Assembly: GCA_012030715.1 (NCBI GenBank)
Contig: JAAUUJ010000030.1
Location: 1-33,120 of the forward strand
Reading direction: 5' to 3'
From: Synechococcaceae cyanobacterium SM2_3_1
GTDB lineage: Bacteria > Cyanobacteriota > Cyanobacteriia > Thermostichales > Thermostichaceae
DNA: 33,120 bases
How positions within the stretch are numbered: position 1 is the stretch's first letter; each line of letters starts with the position of its first letter. Below are positions 9,101-16,960 of the stretch, piece after piece. The notes under the pieces were generated by a model that saw only the letters and a list, made by a program, of their open reading frames with translations, was not told the DNA's origin and made no database searches. A program made the translations under genes and the position numbers.

Positions 9101-10569
9101 TCCCGATAGCTATTTCCAGCCAGAGACCAGTCCTGTCGTTGCGCAAATCTCACCCCTTCGTAATACTCCTCTTTGGCAGCACGGGCTCCGCTGGCATAGG
9201 TGGCCCAGGTGGCACCAAAGATCACAGTGCCAAATCCGACCGTTCCCAACACCAGTGCCGCCAGAACCTGAGGTTGCCGCAAGCGAGCAAAAGCGGCTTG
9301 GGCCAGGCCACCCCAGTTGGGGCCAGCCGCAGGCGATAGATGAAAGCTCCGCTCTAACTGCAGCAGGGCTTCCTGGGCCGATTGAAACCGCTGCTGAAAT
9401 TGCACGCGGATCATGCCCGTCAGAATCTCGGCCAGTTTCTCGCTGGCTCGACAGTGATCCCGCCATTGAATCTCACCGCCGCGAGGATCGGTAGAAAGCT
9501 GCGTTGGGGCCAATCCAGTGAGACACTGCACCGCCACCATACCCAGTGCATAAATATCACTGTTGAATTGTGGTGCTCCTGCATACTGCTCGGCTGGAAT
9601 GTAGCCCAGGGTCCCCACCGCCATGGTGTGGGATGCCTGAGTCGATTCCCCTGTTTGCAGCTGCTTCCCTGCTCCAAAATCAATTAGCACATATTTACCG
9701 TCTTCAGCACGACGGATAATATTCTCGGGCTTGATATCACGATGAATGACGTTGTGCTCATGGATAAACCTCAAGACCTGGAGCAGATCATGCAGCAACC
9801 CGATCACCTGCTCTTCTGAAAAGACATCTTCACTCAGATCTTGAGAGAGGGATCGGCCTTGAATAAACTCCTGCACCAGGAAGAATTCTTTATCCTGTTC
9901 AAAGTAGGCCAGCAGACGAGGGATCTGATCATGCTGACCTAACTGCTCCAGGGTTTCGGCTTCGACGTTAAACAGACGACGAGCATTCTCCAAAAATTTG
10001 GGATCGGCAAACTTGGGCCGCAGCTGCTTAACCACACAGGTGGGGTGACCCGGTCGCTGCTGATCCTGGGCCAGAAAGGTTCGACCAAATCCCCCTGATC
10101 CCAGCACCTTTAAGACCTGATAACGTCCCCCTAGAATGATCTGACCCGTTTGCCCACTGGAAGGACCAGAAGCGGAGATTTCAGGCGCTGCCCCCATGGA
10201 GGTCGCGGGGGTCCCCAACCCCATGCTGCTGCTCGAGGGGATCCCTACCGACATCATTTGCGTTTGCGGAGGAGGAGTCGCAGGCGTTGCCGGGAAATCA
10301 ATCGAACGCTGCCATTCCGGGGTTTTCTGGCCCACAAGACGGCCGTACACCAGCACCTGCTGAATGCCTTGGGGATGAGCCTGAGTAATGGTCTCGGCCA
10401 AAAGCTCCCACACCGCTTCTCGATCCCAGTCGATCTCAGGGGGGTACTCCAGCAGGATATGCAAACGCGAGGTCTTGGTGGAAAAGAGCAGGCGCACTGG
10501 ATATGCGGACAGGATGGCTTGTAGCCTGGTGCCAAGCTCCTGTGGCGTCACCCTCCTGTCTGCTACCAT
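6157..10569 (-). CDS. Ser/Thr protein kinase with two membrane segments and two TPR blocks
   Basis: This is a 1470-residue protein. Residues 1-92 form a small unnamed N-terminal domain (ending VYGRLVGQKTPEWQ), and a Ser/Pro/Gly-rich linker follows to about 143. The Hanks-type kinase domain covers 149-410: glycine loop GSGGFG (157-162), Lys181, HRDIKPEN (276-283, catalytic Asp278), DFG Asp297, and AEQ in place of APE. A hydrophobic segment at about 436-458 is followed by many TPR units to about 935 (repeated 'LGxAxxxxxxxxxAxxxxxxAlxldP'). A second hydrophobic segment lies at about 1003-1030, and a second TPR block runs to the C-terminus. With the kinase inside the cell, the first TPR block would be extracytoplasmic and the second cytoplasmic. 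ATG 10569 is preceded by GAGGAG. Transcribed divergently from the iron permease gene. Substrates are unknown; kinases like this typically control complexes through TPR docking. Confidence 0.93.
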   Translation of the reverse strand: MVADRRVTPQELGTRLQAILSAYPVRLLFSTKTSRLHILLEYPPEIDWDREAVWELLAETITQAHPQGIQQVLVYGRLVGQKTPEWQRSIDFPATPATPPPQTQMMSVGIPSSSSMGLGTPATSMGAAPEISASGPSSGQTGQIILGGRYQVLKVLGSGGFGRTFLAQDQQRPGHPTCVVKQLRPKFADPKFLENARRLFNVEAETLEQLGQHDQIPRLLAYFEQDKEFFLVQEFIQGRSLSQDLSEDVFSEEQVIGLLHDLLQVLRFIHEHNVIHRDIKPENIIRRAEDGKYVLIDFGAGKQLQTGESTQASHTMAVGTLGYIPAEQYAGAPQFNSDIYALGMVAVQCLTGLAPTQLSTDPRGGEIQWRDHCRASEKLAEILTGMIRVQFQQRFQSAQEALLQLERSFHLSPAAGPNWGGLAQAAFARLRQPQVLAALVLGTVGFGTVIFGATWATYASGARAAKEEYYEGVRFAQRQDWSLAGNSYREALDLNPLYPAARAGLARSQKRLDELQEEIDTQREILLQQPNNPKARLALGIALYRHGQVEDALEQLTTATAFDANDAQIHYHLGRAYAQQESWDQAIASYRRALELQSTLVDARIDLGLALLANGATAEAADSFRVATELSRNHPNAYYYLGQAQARQENWNAALENYLIALNLDSKLRQMRNDLGFGLYAPDQIDQAIEAYERTLRQDPTQAMAHLHLGDAFYASGDLNRAQQAYEEAFTKDPALTVAHIKLGRILAEQQQWDRSLSAYEAALALEPANPQALTGRGTVIAQRAIAEDQPLDEAVRLLQQAVQSNPADAEAQLQLGLALAQQEQTEPALQSFNRAVQLNPANAEARRVLGDALVDQGNTDAAIQQFDSALDANPADPATYISMAGAQAEQEDVGNALINFKTAAVLEQTGGAEQPESGVSLTQAYTSDTEIRHANRLRRAVLPPEQRDTVAALTPEQVGDDDLADAVLEQLQQENLINPNQVTSLAGETDGLLTLDLATQLLFRSLLFTVSAVVILLFLGSLGLGSYVVLESYGLVRKPMTKEERERERAYTLLRKGLDHYQAGKWDEAMAAFTAALRIREDYPDALFYIGQTWVKRGDYGQAMQLFWKLHGINPEFEGLQGAMVKTLLTAGNMYMRQEEYDQAFAKFQAALNLYAEGERVDPDIYYHMGLALSKQRDDESWDRAIDYLEKALDLNPNLAPAHATLGTVYSLRLQFAAAIAAFEAGLRLDPRLVEAHHEIGKALYKLGDLHRSIQHLYNVIRLSPHVAKARTDLGFALLQAGDLESARQEFTAALSKDPHLSAAHLGLGTLLCMSGEFEEARERCNQALQMDPGNPSALAMLGLIHLEAQVQATGGSSVVKHRTLEIAHAKFETAIKADIHVPEAHYGLGEISRLKREYAFAVESFTNALMSNGSYTAAHYRLGMVYYALENYDKAIQQFQKTLDLDTNHLDARAYLERTQMQMRGLRS

Positions 10570-10821
10570 TGTGAGCTCCTCAGATTGTCATTCCAGCCTG
10601 TGAGATTAGCAGTCAACTCTACGAGGTTCTCATGCTATGACGTACCCGCAGTGTGAATGGCCACAGTTGCACATCGATAGTAGATAGAGCTTACCCCAGC
10701 CAGGCGTTGATTCTCTCCTGGATTGGATAAATCACTGATGCAGATTTGCGACTATCATAACCAAGCCCTGCAACTCTGGTGTAGTCAATGACCTCTAGGC
10801 TGCCCAGCCTTCTGAGAAGAA

Positions 10822-10844
10822 CCAGTTAGGATAAACCTATCTGG
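10822..10844. promoter_or_regulatory. Interrupted palindrome before the FTR1 gene
   Basis: Arms CCAGTTAGG (10822-10830) and CCTATCTGG (10836-10844) are inverted with one central mismatch and a 5-bp AT spacer. The site ends 24 bases before the ATG of the permease gene, just upstream of its GGAG (10855-10858). It could be an operator for a metal or stress regulator or a hairpin in the leader. It does not resemble the classic Fur box. The remaining 299-bp intergenic region shows nothing else I can support. Confidence 0.4.
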
Positions 10845-10868
10845 ACTGCTTTTTGGAGTGAAATTGCC

Positions 10869-11690
10869 ATGTCGGGGGCTGCCATCTATACCCTTTGGGA
10901 TGCTGCCGCGATTGTACTGCGAGAGGGAGGGGAGGCTTTACTGATCATCCTTTCTCTCTTGACGCTACTCAGCAAGAGTGGATATCGGCAGCAGCGCCGC
11001 TGGATCTGGCTGGGGGCAATGATTGGCTTGAGTGCTGCATTAGTTACAGCTGTCCTCCTACATCTTTTATTACAGCAACTTCCTCTTGATCCAGAAATTC
11101 TGGAGGGAACAACAGCGCTGCTGGCGGCAGTACTGCTGGTCTATGTCAGCTACTGGTTGCATCGGCAAGCTTCTGTTGGCAGTTGGAAAACGTACATTCA
11201 CAGCCAAGTCGTTTCTGCTCTGGACAGCAATCGAATCCTTTCCATTGCCTTGATCGCCTTTCTAGCCGTTTACCGCGAAGGCGCAGAAACTCTGCTTTTC
11301 TTCATGGGCATTGCCCCTGCGATCCCGCTCGAGAGCTTACTTCTGGGAGCGGGGTTAGGCGTCAGCCTGCTGATCCTCGTGGCTGTGATCCTGCTGCAGG
11401 TGGGGGGTAAATTGCCCCTGCGGGCCTTCTTTCGGGTCACAAGTCTGCTGATCTACGGCCTTGGCTTCAAGTTGCTGGGCAATGGAGTCCATGCATTCCA
11501 AGAGGCCAACCTGGTCCCGCTTCACTCCAGCCCTCTCTTACCCCAGCTCCAGATTCTGGGCATTCATCCCACCTGGGAAACCTGCCTGGTTCAGGGGGGA
11601 GTCCTTGTCCTGGGAATCTTGGTGGGGGGAATCACCTGGCAGCCGCCAGCCAGAACTGACCCAGAACCGACAGGAAAGCAGCCCCTCTGA
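10869..11690 (+). CDS. FTR1-family iron permease
   Basis: A 273-residue, highly hydrophobic inner-membrane protein with about seven predicted transmembrane helices. It has two REGxE motifs, the defining iron-coordinating signatures of the FTR1/EfeU (OFeT) family: Arg18-Glu-Gly-Gly-Glu22 in the first helix and Arg136-Glu-Gly-Ala-Glu140 in the fourth. Duplicated three-helix halves are as expected for the family. The C-terminus is a short hydrophilic tail. No EfeO/EfeB partner or multicopper oxidase is adjacent, so how iron is presented is not evident. The gene is divergent from the kinase and precedes pilM by 128 bp. Regulation by iron is plausible through the palindrome upstream but is inference. 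Confidence 0.92.
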   Translation: MSGAAIYTLWDAAAIVLREGGEALLIILSLLTLLSKSGYRQQRRWIWLGAMIGLSAALVTAVLLHLLLQQLPLDPEILEGTTALLAAVLLVYVSYWLHRQASVGSWKTYIHSQVVSALDSNRILSIALIAFLAVYREGAETLLFFMGIAPAIPLESLLLGAGLGVSLLILVAVILLQVGGKLPLRAFFRVTSLLIYGLGFKLLGNGVHAFQEANLVPLHSSPLLPQLQILGIHPTWETCLVQGGVLVLGILVGGITWQPPARTDPEPTGKQPL

Positions 11691-11778
11691 CCCGTAGAAG
11701 CGGGATCGCATCGATGAAAAATCGAGGCAGTTGTGGTAATACTTCACCAAAAGGTGGTAACACCCAAACAAATTGGGT
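11691..11778 (+). promoter_or_regulatory. Chain of small hairpins in the ftr1-pilM spacer
   Basis: Several short stems follow one another: CCCG/CGGG (11691-11704), TCGAT-GAAAA-ATCGA (11711-11725), CACC/GGTG (11745-11756) and ACCCAA/TTGGGT (11762-11778). GGTG at 11753-11756 can pair instead with CACC at 11761-11764, so the last arms are mutually exclusive, as in attenuators. No long U-run follows. They may act on readthrough from the permease gene or on pilM expression. Confidence 0.35.
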
Positions 11779-11818
11779 AACATGCCTCTAGCAGTAGCGC
11801 AAAGGGCTGTACAGGCCC

Positions 11819-12934
11819 TTGACAGGTGTGTTCAGCTTTCTAAAATCCTCTGGTGGTAATACGTTGCTCGGGGTTGATATCAACCCGGAACGCATTGCTG
11901 TTGCCCAAACGAAGAAACAGGGAAACCGTATCCGTCTTGTCCACTACGAGACGGTAGAGATGCCGGAAGGCGCCATGATTGAAGGGCGGATCGTTGATCC
12001 TCCCACAGTCGGGTCTGCCCTCATGGGTTTACTGGATGAGCATAAGATATCCGCAAGTGCCGTGGCCACCGCTGTCCCTGTGCGGGAAGCCATTGTGCGC
12101 CTGATCCGTTTACCAGCGGAGTTACCTGCGGATGAACTGCGCCGTGTTGTGCTGGAGCAGGAGGCCGAGCTCTACATCCCCTATCCCCGTGATCAAGCTG
12201 ATGTTGACTTTCAGCCTTTGGGTCTGGATCTGGGGCCCGATGGTATTGAGCGCACTGAAGTGTTGTTGGTGGCCATTCCTAAGGAAGTGGTTGACAACTA
12301 TCTAGAGGTGCTCCAGTCAGCCAACCTGCAGGTGCGGGTGGTCGAACTCTCCAGTTTTTCTCTAATCCGTACCATCCGCGATCAACTGGCTCAATTTAGT
12401 GCTCAGGAAGCAGTGCTTCTGACTTCAATTGGGTATGAGAGCACAGAGATCAGCATTCTGGTCAACGGTGTCCCGCAGTTTTCTCGAACCGTCAACATTG
12501 GCACCGTGCACATGCAGCAGGTTCTGGCTCAGGCTCTGAATCTACCTGCCTCCCGCACTGGAGATTTATTGCAGTCCTTGAAATTGCCTGTAGTCAGCTC
12601 CACAGACTCCCTTTCCACAGGGGAGCAGGTGGTCGGCAATCCGGGAGTGACTGCTGTGTCTCGTGTCCTGGCCGATCTGGCGGATGAGTTGCGCCGCTCG
12701 ATTGATTTCTATATCAACCAGGAGCGCAGTGCTCCGGTGGCCAAAGTCATTCTCGCGGGTGGGGGCGCCGGGTTGAATCAAATTGATGGCTTCCTGGCTC
12801 AGCGCCTCAGCATGCCTGTCGACCTTGCCGATCCGATTGGTAATTTGACCATCCCGGATGCCATGGACTTTCCCTTGACCTTGCGGCCAGCCATGGGCGT
12901 TGCCCTGGGATTAGGGTTACGAGAGTCTTTCTAG
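11819..12934 (+). CDS. pilM: Type IV pilus assembly protein PilM
   Basis: An actin-like (FtsA-fold) cytoplasmic ATPase that docks PilN and links the pilus motor to the PilN/PilO platform. The 371-residue protein has the N-terminal signature LLGVDINPERIAVAQ, the central EQEAELYIPYP region, and the C-terminal nucleotide-binding AGGGAGLNQIDGFLA followed by PAMGVALGL. The extreme N-terminus (FSFLKSSGG) is family-like. There is no ATG: possible starts are TTG 11819 or GTG 11828, and neither has a well-spaced Shine-Dalgarno, so the start is uncertain by three residues. It leads the pilM-pilN-pilO operon (49 bp to pilN). Confidence 0.95.
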   Translation: MTGVFSFLKSSGGNTLLGVDINPERIAVAQTKKQGNRIRLVHYETVEMPEGAMIEGRIVDPPTVGSALMGLLDEHKISASAVATAVPVREAIVRLIRLPAELPADELRRVVLEQEAELYIPYPRDQADVDFQPLGLDLGPDGIERTEVLLVAIPKEVVDNYLEVLQSANLQVRVVELSSFSLIRTIRDQLAQFSAQEAVLLTSIGYESTEISILVNGVPQFSRTVNIGTVHMQQVLAQALNLPASRTGDLLQSLKLPVVSSTDSLSTGEQVVGNPGVTAVSRVLADLADELRRSIDFYINQERSAPVAKVILAGGGAGLNQIDGFLAQRLSMPVDLADPIGNLTIPDAMDFPLTLRPAMGVALGLGLRESF

Positions 12935-12983
12935 GGCAGTTGCCCAACCACAGATCCTCCACTGCACATAAAAGGGTAACGGC

Positions 12984-13685
12984 ATGTTTACACCAGAAAT
13001 CAACTTTCTTAAGGAGCGTCCTCAGGATCAGGCCATGACAACGGTCGGTCCCACAGACACTGTCGGCCCTGGCGGAGGCGGTGGCAGCGGAGTGGTGGTG
13101 ATCGGCATTGGGGTGGTGGTGGCTGGACTGGCCTTCGGGGCTTTTTTCCTGGGACGTTCCTACCTGGGCAATCAGTTAGCTTCCCTACAACAGCGCCGTG
13201 ATCAGCTGAATACAGAACTGCAAACGGAGCAGACAGAGCTGGACCGCCTGCGTACTCTAGAAACAGAACTCAATCAGATCCGCGCTAGAACGGAAGCCTT
13301 CCGTGCCTTCTTCAGCGACATCCAACCCTGGTCTGCGTTGATGCAGGACCTGCGCAATCGTGTGCCAGTGGATGTCTGGATCACCAGTATGGTCACCGTC
13401 GATAATCAGCTTACGTTACAAGGCCAATCTTTGACGTTTGACCAGGTGAATGACTTTCTGCTGACGTTGCAGGAGTCCCCCTATGTGGAGGATGTCCGTC
13501 TTGCTTCCAGTGAGAGGATTGATGCCACTGAACAAACCCTGGCCAGTGTGCGTTACTCACTGACAGTAACATTGGCGGATCTCGACCTTGCCTCTCCAGA
13601 ACTGGCTCAAGCCCTGGCAGACGACGGGGCGGAGGGGTTATTGGAAAAGGTCAACATCTTGCGTGATCTAGTGGAGACAAACTGA
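12984..13685 (+). CDS. pilN: Type IV pilus assembly protein PilN
   Basis: A bitopic inner-membrane protein of the pilus alignment complex. The N-terminal EINFLKERP is the conserved INLL-like motif that inserts into PilM. A Gly-rich stretch follows, then one transmembrane helix at about 36-57, a coiled coil (about 60-105) and a periplasmic ferredoxin-like domain that pairs with PilO. The length (233 residues) is normal for a cyanobacterial PilN. ATG 12984 has AAAGGG about 8-10 bases upstream. Its TGA overlaps the ATG of pilO (TGATG at 13683-13687), indicating translational coupling. Confidence 0.93.
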   Translation: MFTPEINFLKERPQDQAMTTVGPTDTVGPGGGGGSGVVVIGIGVVVAGLAFGAFFLGRSYLGNQLASLQQRRDQLNTELQTEQTELDRLRTLETELNQIRARTEAFRAFFSDIQPWSALMQDLRNRVPVDVWITSMVTVDNQLTLQGQSLTFDQVNDFLLTLQESPYVEDVRLASSERIDATEQTLASVRYSLTVTLADLDLASPELAQALADDGAEGLLEKVNILRDLVETN

Positions 13686-14416
13686 TGGCTGGACAGTACC
13701 CTGCAGACGATTTTATTGACGATATTCCCACTCCTTCGGGGCCGCCTGTAATTCTCGGCATGGAGCTCACCCCAGGACGGGTCGGGATTGCGATTGGCTT
13801 GTTAGGTGTCCTGGCAGCAGGTCTGCTAGCCTTCACCAATTTGCGACCACTGCTGCAACAGATTCAGCAAACCGAGAATGAGATTGATCAAACCACCAAT
13901 ACTTTGACCGACGTCAGACAGCAGATTCAGTCCCTCAGTAATGTTGAGACCGATATTGAGGAAGGTCGGCGGGTGAATGCCCGTGTCAGTGAGTTGCTGC
14001 CCACCCCAGAAAATGTGGATACCCAGCTTCTTGATCTATCCCGCTTGATGCAGCAGAGCGATATTCAACTGCGCAGCTTCGCTCCTTCTGATCCTGTGCC
14101 TGCGGATGCCACCTCTGCTCCTGAGGTGCCTGCGGACATTGCTTTCAGTATTGAGGTGCAAAACACGAATGTCTCAATGCGCGGAGAGTACGATGACATC
14201 ATCAGCCTAATGTCAGATGTAGAACGGCTGGAAACCCTGCTGCGAGTGCGCAATCTCAACATCCAATTTACGGAAGATCCAACTCAGTTGGTGTCTGCCT
14301 TTACATTGACAGCCTACATCTATGATCGGGATGCAACCCCACCGCCTCCACCCGAACCAGCTGAAGGGACCGCCCCTGCTGGAGAAGCTGGTGCAGCTGC
14401 GGAAGGAGTTGAGTAG
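13685..14416 (+). CDS. pilO: Type IV pilus assembly protein PilO
   Basis: The partner of PilN in the periplasmic alignment ring. The 243-residue protein has a short cytoplasmic N-terminus, one membrane helix at about 32-50, a coiled coil at about 55-105 and a ferredoxin-like domain (about 110-215) including NTNVSMRGEYDDIISLMSDV and VRNLNIQF. The C-terminus is a Pro/Ala/Glu-rich tail. Assignment rests on order, coupling to pilN and this layout, since PilO sequences diverge widely. Transcription probably ends at the strong hairpin at 14523-14549, which separates it from pilQ. Confidence 0.9.
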   Translation: MAGQYPADDFIDDIPTPSGPPVILGMELTPGRVGIAIGLLGVLAAGLLAFTNLRPLLQQIQQTENEIDQTTNTLTDVRQQIQSLSNVETDIEEGRRVNARVSELLPTPENVDTQLLDLSRLMQQSDIQLRSFAPSDPVPADATSAPEVPADIAFSIEVQNTNVSMRGEYDDIISLMSDVERLETLLRVRNLNIQFTEDPTQLVSAFTLTAYIYDRDATPPPPPEPAEGTAPAGEAGAAAEGVE

Positions 14417-14522
14417 GGTGTAACCAATCCTACAACTGGGGGAACTCCTAAGTATTTATCACTTGCCAGTCACCCCAATTTAAGTCTGCGATGGGTCTTT
14501 ACATTACGGTTTGAGAAGGTAT

Positions 14523-14549
14523 GCTGTCTCTAGAAGAGGCAGCTTTTTT
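14523..14549 (+). terminator. Rho-independent terminator after pilO
   Basis: A 9-bp stem, GCTGTCTCT (14523-14531... left arm) with AGAGGCAGC (right arm to 14543), contains one G-T pair and an AGA loop. Six T residues follow at 14544-14549. It lies 106 bp after the pilO stop and would end the pilMNO transcript. Confidence 0.85.
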
Positions 14550-14830
14550 GTCCAGTGATGGTGGATTCGAGCAAGAAATTTGCTTAATATCCGCTGGATC
14601 TAGTGGCAAGTTGACAGATTTGGGGTTTGATTAGTAAGGAAGTGGCATGGTGCTGGCTCCCTTAATGCCCAATCTCTTCATCAAGAAGGGGTAGAGCAGT
14701 GGTAAAGGTATACTGGCCGATCCGAACGGAAACCCGAGCCGCCAGGATAAAAACAGTCCAACGATGGGTTAGTGCATATAGCTTCTGCAATGACGATGTC
14801 AGTGCGTTGTGAATGGAGTGAGGTGTGAGG
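14550..14830 (+). promoter_or_regulatory. pilQ upstream region with possible promoters
   Basis: No gene is visible in this stretch. Since a terminator precedes it, pilQ needs its own promoter. Candidates are TTGACA at 14611-14616 with TAGTAA at 14632-14637 (spacing only 15), and an isolated TATACT at 14709-14714 lacking a good -35. Neither is convincing alone. GGAG (14815-14818) and GAGG (14820-14823) precede the start codons. Confidence 0.35.
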
Positions 14831-16900
14831 ATGATGAAACGTCAAGTGCTGTACGGATGTGCTTTGGGATTGGCCCTGTCTTTACCCTTAGTGTGGTCTG
14901 GCACTCAGCTTAAGCCGGTAGCAGCTCAGCAGTTGACTGCAGCGAGCTCTGAAGGTGTGAGTCAAATTAAGGGTCTCCGTCTGGTTCCCCAGGGGGAAGA
15001 GCTCAAGCTGGAAGTTGAGATCACGGCTGGAAGTCGGCCCCAGGTCTTCTTTACGCAGCAAGGGCGTGCATGGGTTGGAGATATCACCAACGTCAAGTTA
15101 GCAGTGGAGCCGGGACAGTCGAGTTATCGCCAGGATAATCCTGCCCCCGGGATTCGTTCTCTCAAAGCGCAGCAGATCTCCGCAGACAGCGTCCGACTGG
15201 AGATTGAGGGAACTGATGCAGCGCCCCAGGGATTGCTGGCCGAGCGGAGTTCTACCCAGCTGGTTTTCGCCTTTGATCCGGGATCCCCCGCCGCTCCATC
15301 TCAGCCGGGAGCACCCGTGGCACCAGCACCTGCAGTGGTGGCTGATGGATCCAGTGCGCCTGTAGGGTTAACTCCTGCTCCGACCGCTCCTGCCGCTGCC
15401 CTACCTCAACCATCTCAACCCAGTGCACCAGGAGACACGGTTGCTCAGGCCCCAGCAGCTGCAACAGCTCCAGCCGCCCCCCCACTAACCATTTCTCAGG
15501 TGCCAAGGATTGATCAGCTGGATCAACCGAGGGGGACTTCTCCGGCTCCTTCTGAATTTGTGAATGGGGCAGCCGCACCTCCGGTAGGGGACATCGCCAT
15601 TGGCACGATTGTGCCGCAACAGCCCACTATCGATCTGGGTAGCAATAGTACGATCACCCTGACCCTGAAAGAAGCACCGGTGGCAGATGTGTTGACCCTC
15701 TTGGTCCGGCGCGCTGGCCTCAATGTTGTCCTCAATGATGTGGGTGAGGATGTCAGCATTTCTCTGGATGTCCAGGATGCTCCTCTGCAGGAAACCTTTG
15801 ACTTTATCCTGCGCCTGAAGGAATTGCAGGCCCGGCGTGTGGAACAAACCGTGTTTATTGGTGAGAATCTCCCTGGTGTCGCCGAGCGGGTGGTGCGCAA
15901 CTTCCGACTCAACCAGGCTGCGGTGCAGGGGGGTGATCAGGTGGACGCTGGGGTTCTGGAGTTTCTAGAAGCCCTGGCGGTGGAAGGCGGACCTCTAGGG
16001 GGAGTTCAGCTGATTCCCGATCCGCGCACTAACTCTATCTCGGCCATCGGCACGCCCGAGCAAATGGATATCATTGCCGCCCAAATTGCTCAGCTGGATA
16101 TCCGCAAGCGTCAGGCGCTGGTGAATGTGCGCGTCATTGATGTCAACATCAGCGAAAACGAGAGCCTGGGTGTTGAACTGGGAGCAGCGGGTGGCAACTT
16201 TGCCTTCTCTGGGGTTCCAGGTGATGGAGGCGGAGATTTTGGGGGTACACCCCTGGATCAGCCTGCAGGCAGTTCCGTGCCCAATATTGGTACTGCGGTG
16301 GGGAACCAGGCATTTGTCTACAACACCCTCAATCGCCTGCAGCAATCTCTGGCGGTGAGACTTAATGCGGCCATTGCCTCAGGAACTGGAAAAATCCTGG
16401 CCGATCCCAAAGTTGTGGTTGCGGATGGAGGTTCTAGCAGGGTGGAGATCGGTAACGAGGTTATTACTAACCAGACCCTGCAAACCGATCCAGCAACAGG
16501 TGCATCCGCTATCGTCTTTGAGAAAGGGATCGCGGGCATCACGCTTGAACTTAATAATGTCCGGATTGATGACAATGGTTATATTTCTCTGGACATCATA
16601 CCTGAGGTCTCAGCCCCTGCACCTGCGGCCCTTCAGACGGTCGATTTTATCACGTTGTTGAACCAACGGCGACTGGATACTCAACGCATCCGGCTTCAGG
16701 ATGGCGAAACCTTTGTGCTAGCTGGACTGATCCAGGACAATGACACCGTCAACGTGAATGCGATTCCGATTCTCTCCCAATTGCCTTTAGTGGGCGCGTT
16801 GTTCCGCGATCAAACGATCACTAAAGTCCGGACTGAAGTGGTGGTGATGGTAACCCCATTCGTCCTCCAGGATGATCGGGCGATCAGTTTGGCTCCTTAG
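14831..16900 (+). CDS. pilQ: Type IV pilus secretin PilQ (AMIN domain)
   Basis: The outer-membrane secretin through which the pilus fibre and competence DNA pass. It has a signal peptide (hydrophobic core about 8-22, VAAQQ cleavage region). An AMIN domain at about 38-128 anchors secretins to peptidoglycan, and a long Ala/Pro linker covers about 150-215. N0/STN-like and secretin-N domains (TITLTLKEAPVADVL and DPRTNSISAIG) follow. The C-terminal secretin barrel runs from about 510 to 685 with GETFVLAGLIQD and the conserved VGALFR. The length of about 690 is typical. I choose ATG 14831 (GAGG 7 bases upstream); GTG 14825 and ATG 14834 are alternatives. It is followed at 61 bp by the first Ig/cytochrome paralogue, so those genes probably share its transcript. 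Confidence 0.95.
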   Translation: MMKRQVLYGCALGLALSLPLVWSGTQLKPVAAQQLTAASSEGVSQIKGLRLVPQGEELKLEVEITAGSRPQVFFTQQGRAWVGDITNVKLAVEPGQSSYRQDNPAPGIRSLKAQQISADSVRLEIEGTDAAPQGLLAERSSTQLVFAFDPGSPAAPSQPGAPVAPAPAVVADGSSAPVGLTPAPTAPAAALPQPSQPSAPGDTVAQAPAAATAPAAPPLTISQVPRIDQLDQPRGTSPAPSEFVNGAAAPPVGDIAIGTIVPQQPTIDLGSNSTITLTLKEAPVADVLTLLVRRAGLNVVLNDVGEDVSISLDVQDAPLQETFDFILRLKELQARRVEQTVFIGENLPGVAERVVRNFRLNQAAVQGGDQVDAGVLEFLEALAVEGGPLGGVQLIPDPRTNSISAIGTPEQMDIIAAQIAQLDIRKRQALVNVRVIDVNISENESLGVELGAAGGNFAFSGVPGDGGGDFGGTPLDQPAGSSVPNIGTAVGNQAFVYNTLNRLQQSLAVRLNAAIASGTGKILADPKVVVADGGSSRVEIGNEVITNQTLQTDPATGASAIVFEKGIAGITLELNNVRIDDNGYISLDIIPEVSAPAPAALQTVDFITLLNQRRLDTQRIRLQDGETFVLAGLIQDNDTVNVNAIPILSQLPLVGALFRDQTITKVRTEVVVMVTPFVLQDDRAISLAP

Positions 16901-16960
16901 CACCAGGCTGTCCCAATCGGATTGGGATCTCACAAGCGGTTGAACCAAGGGGGAATCGTA

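Noticed and set aside
10570-10868. Fur box upstream of the iron permease
   Set aside because: No GATAAT-type hexamer array is present; only the unrelated palindrome at 10822-10844 stands out.
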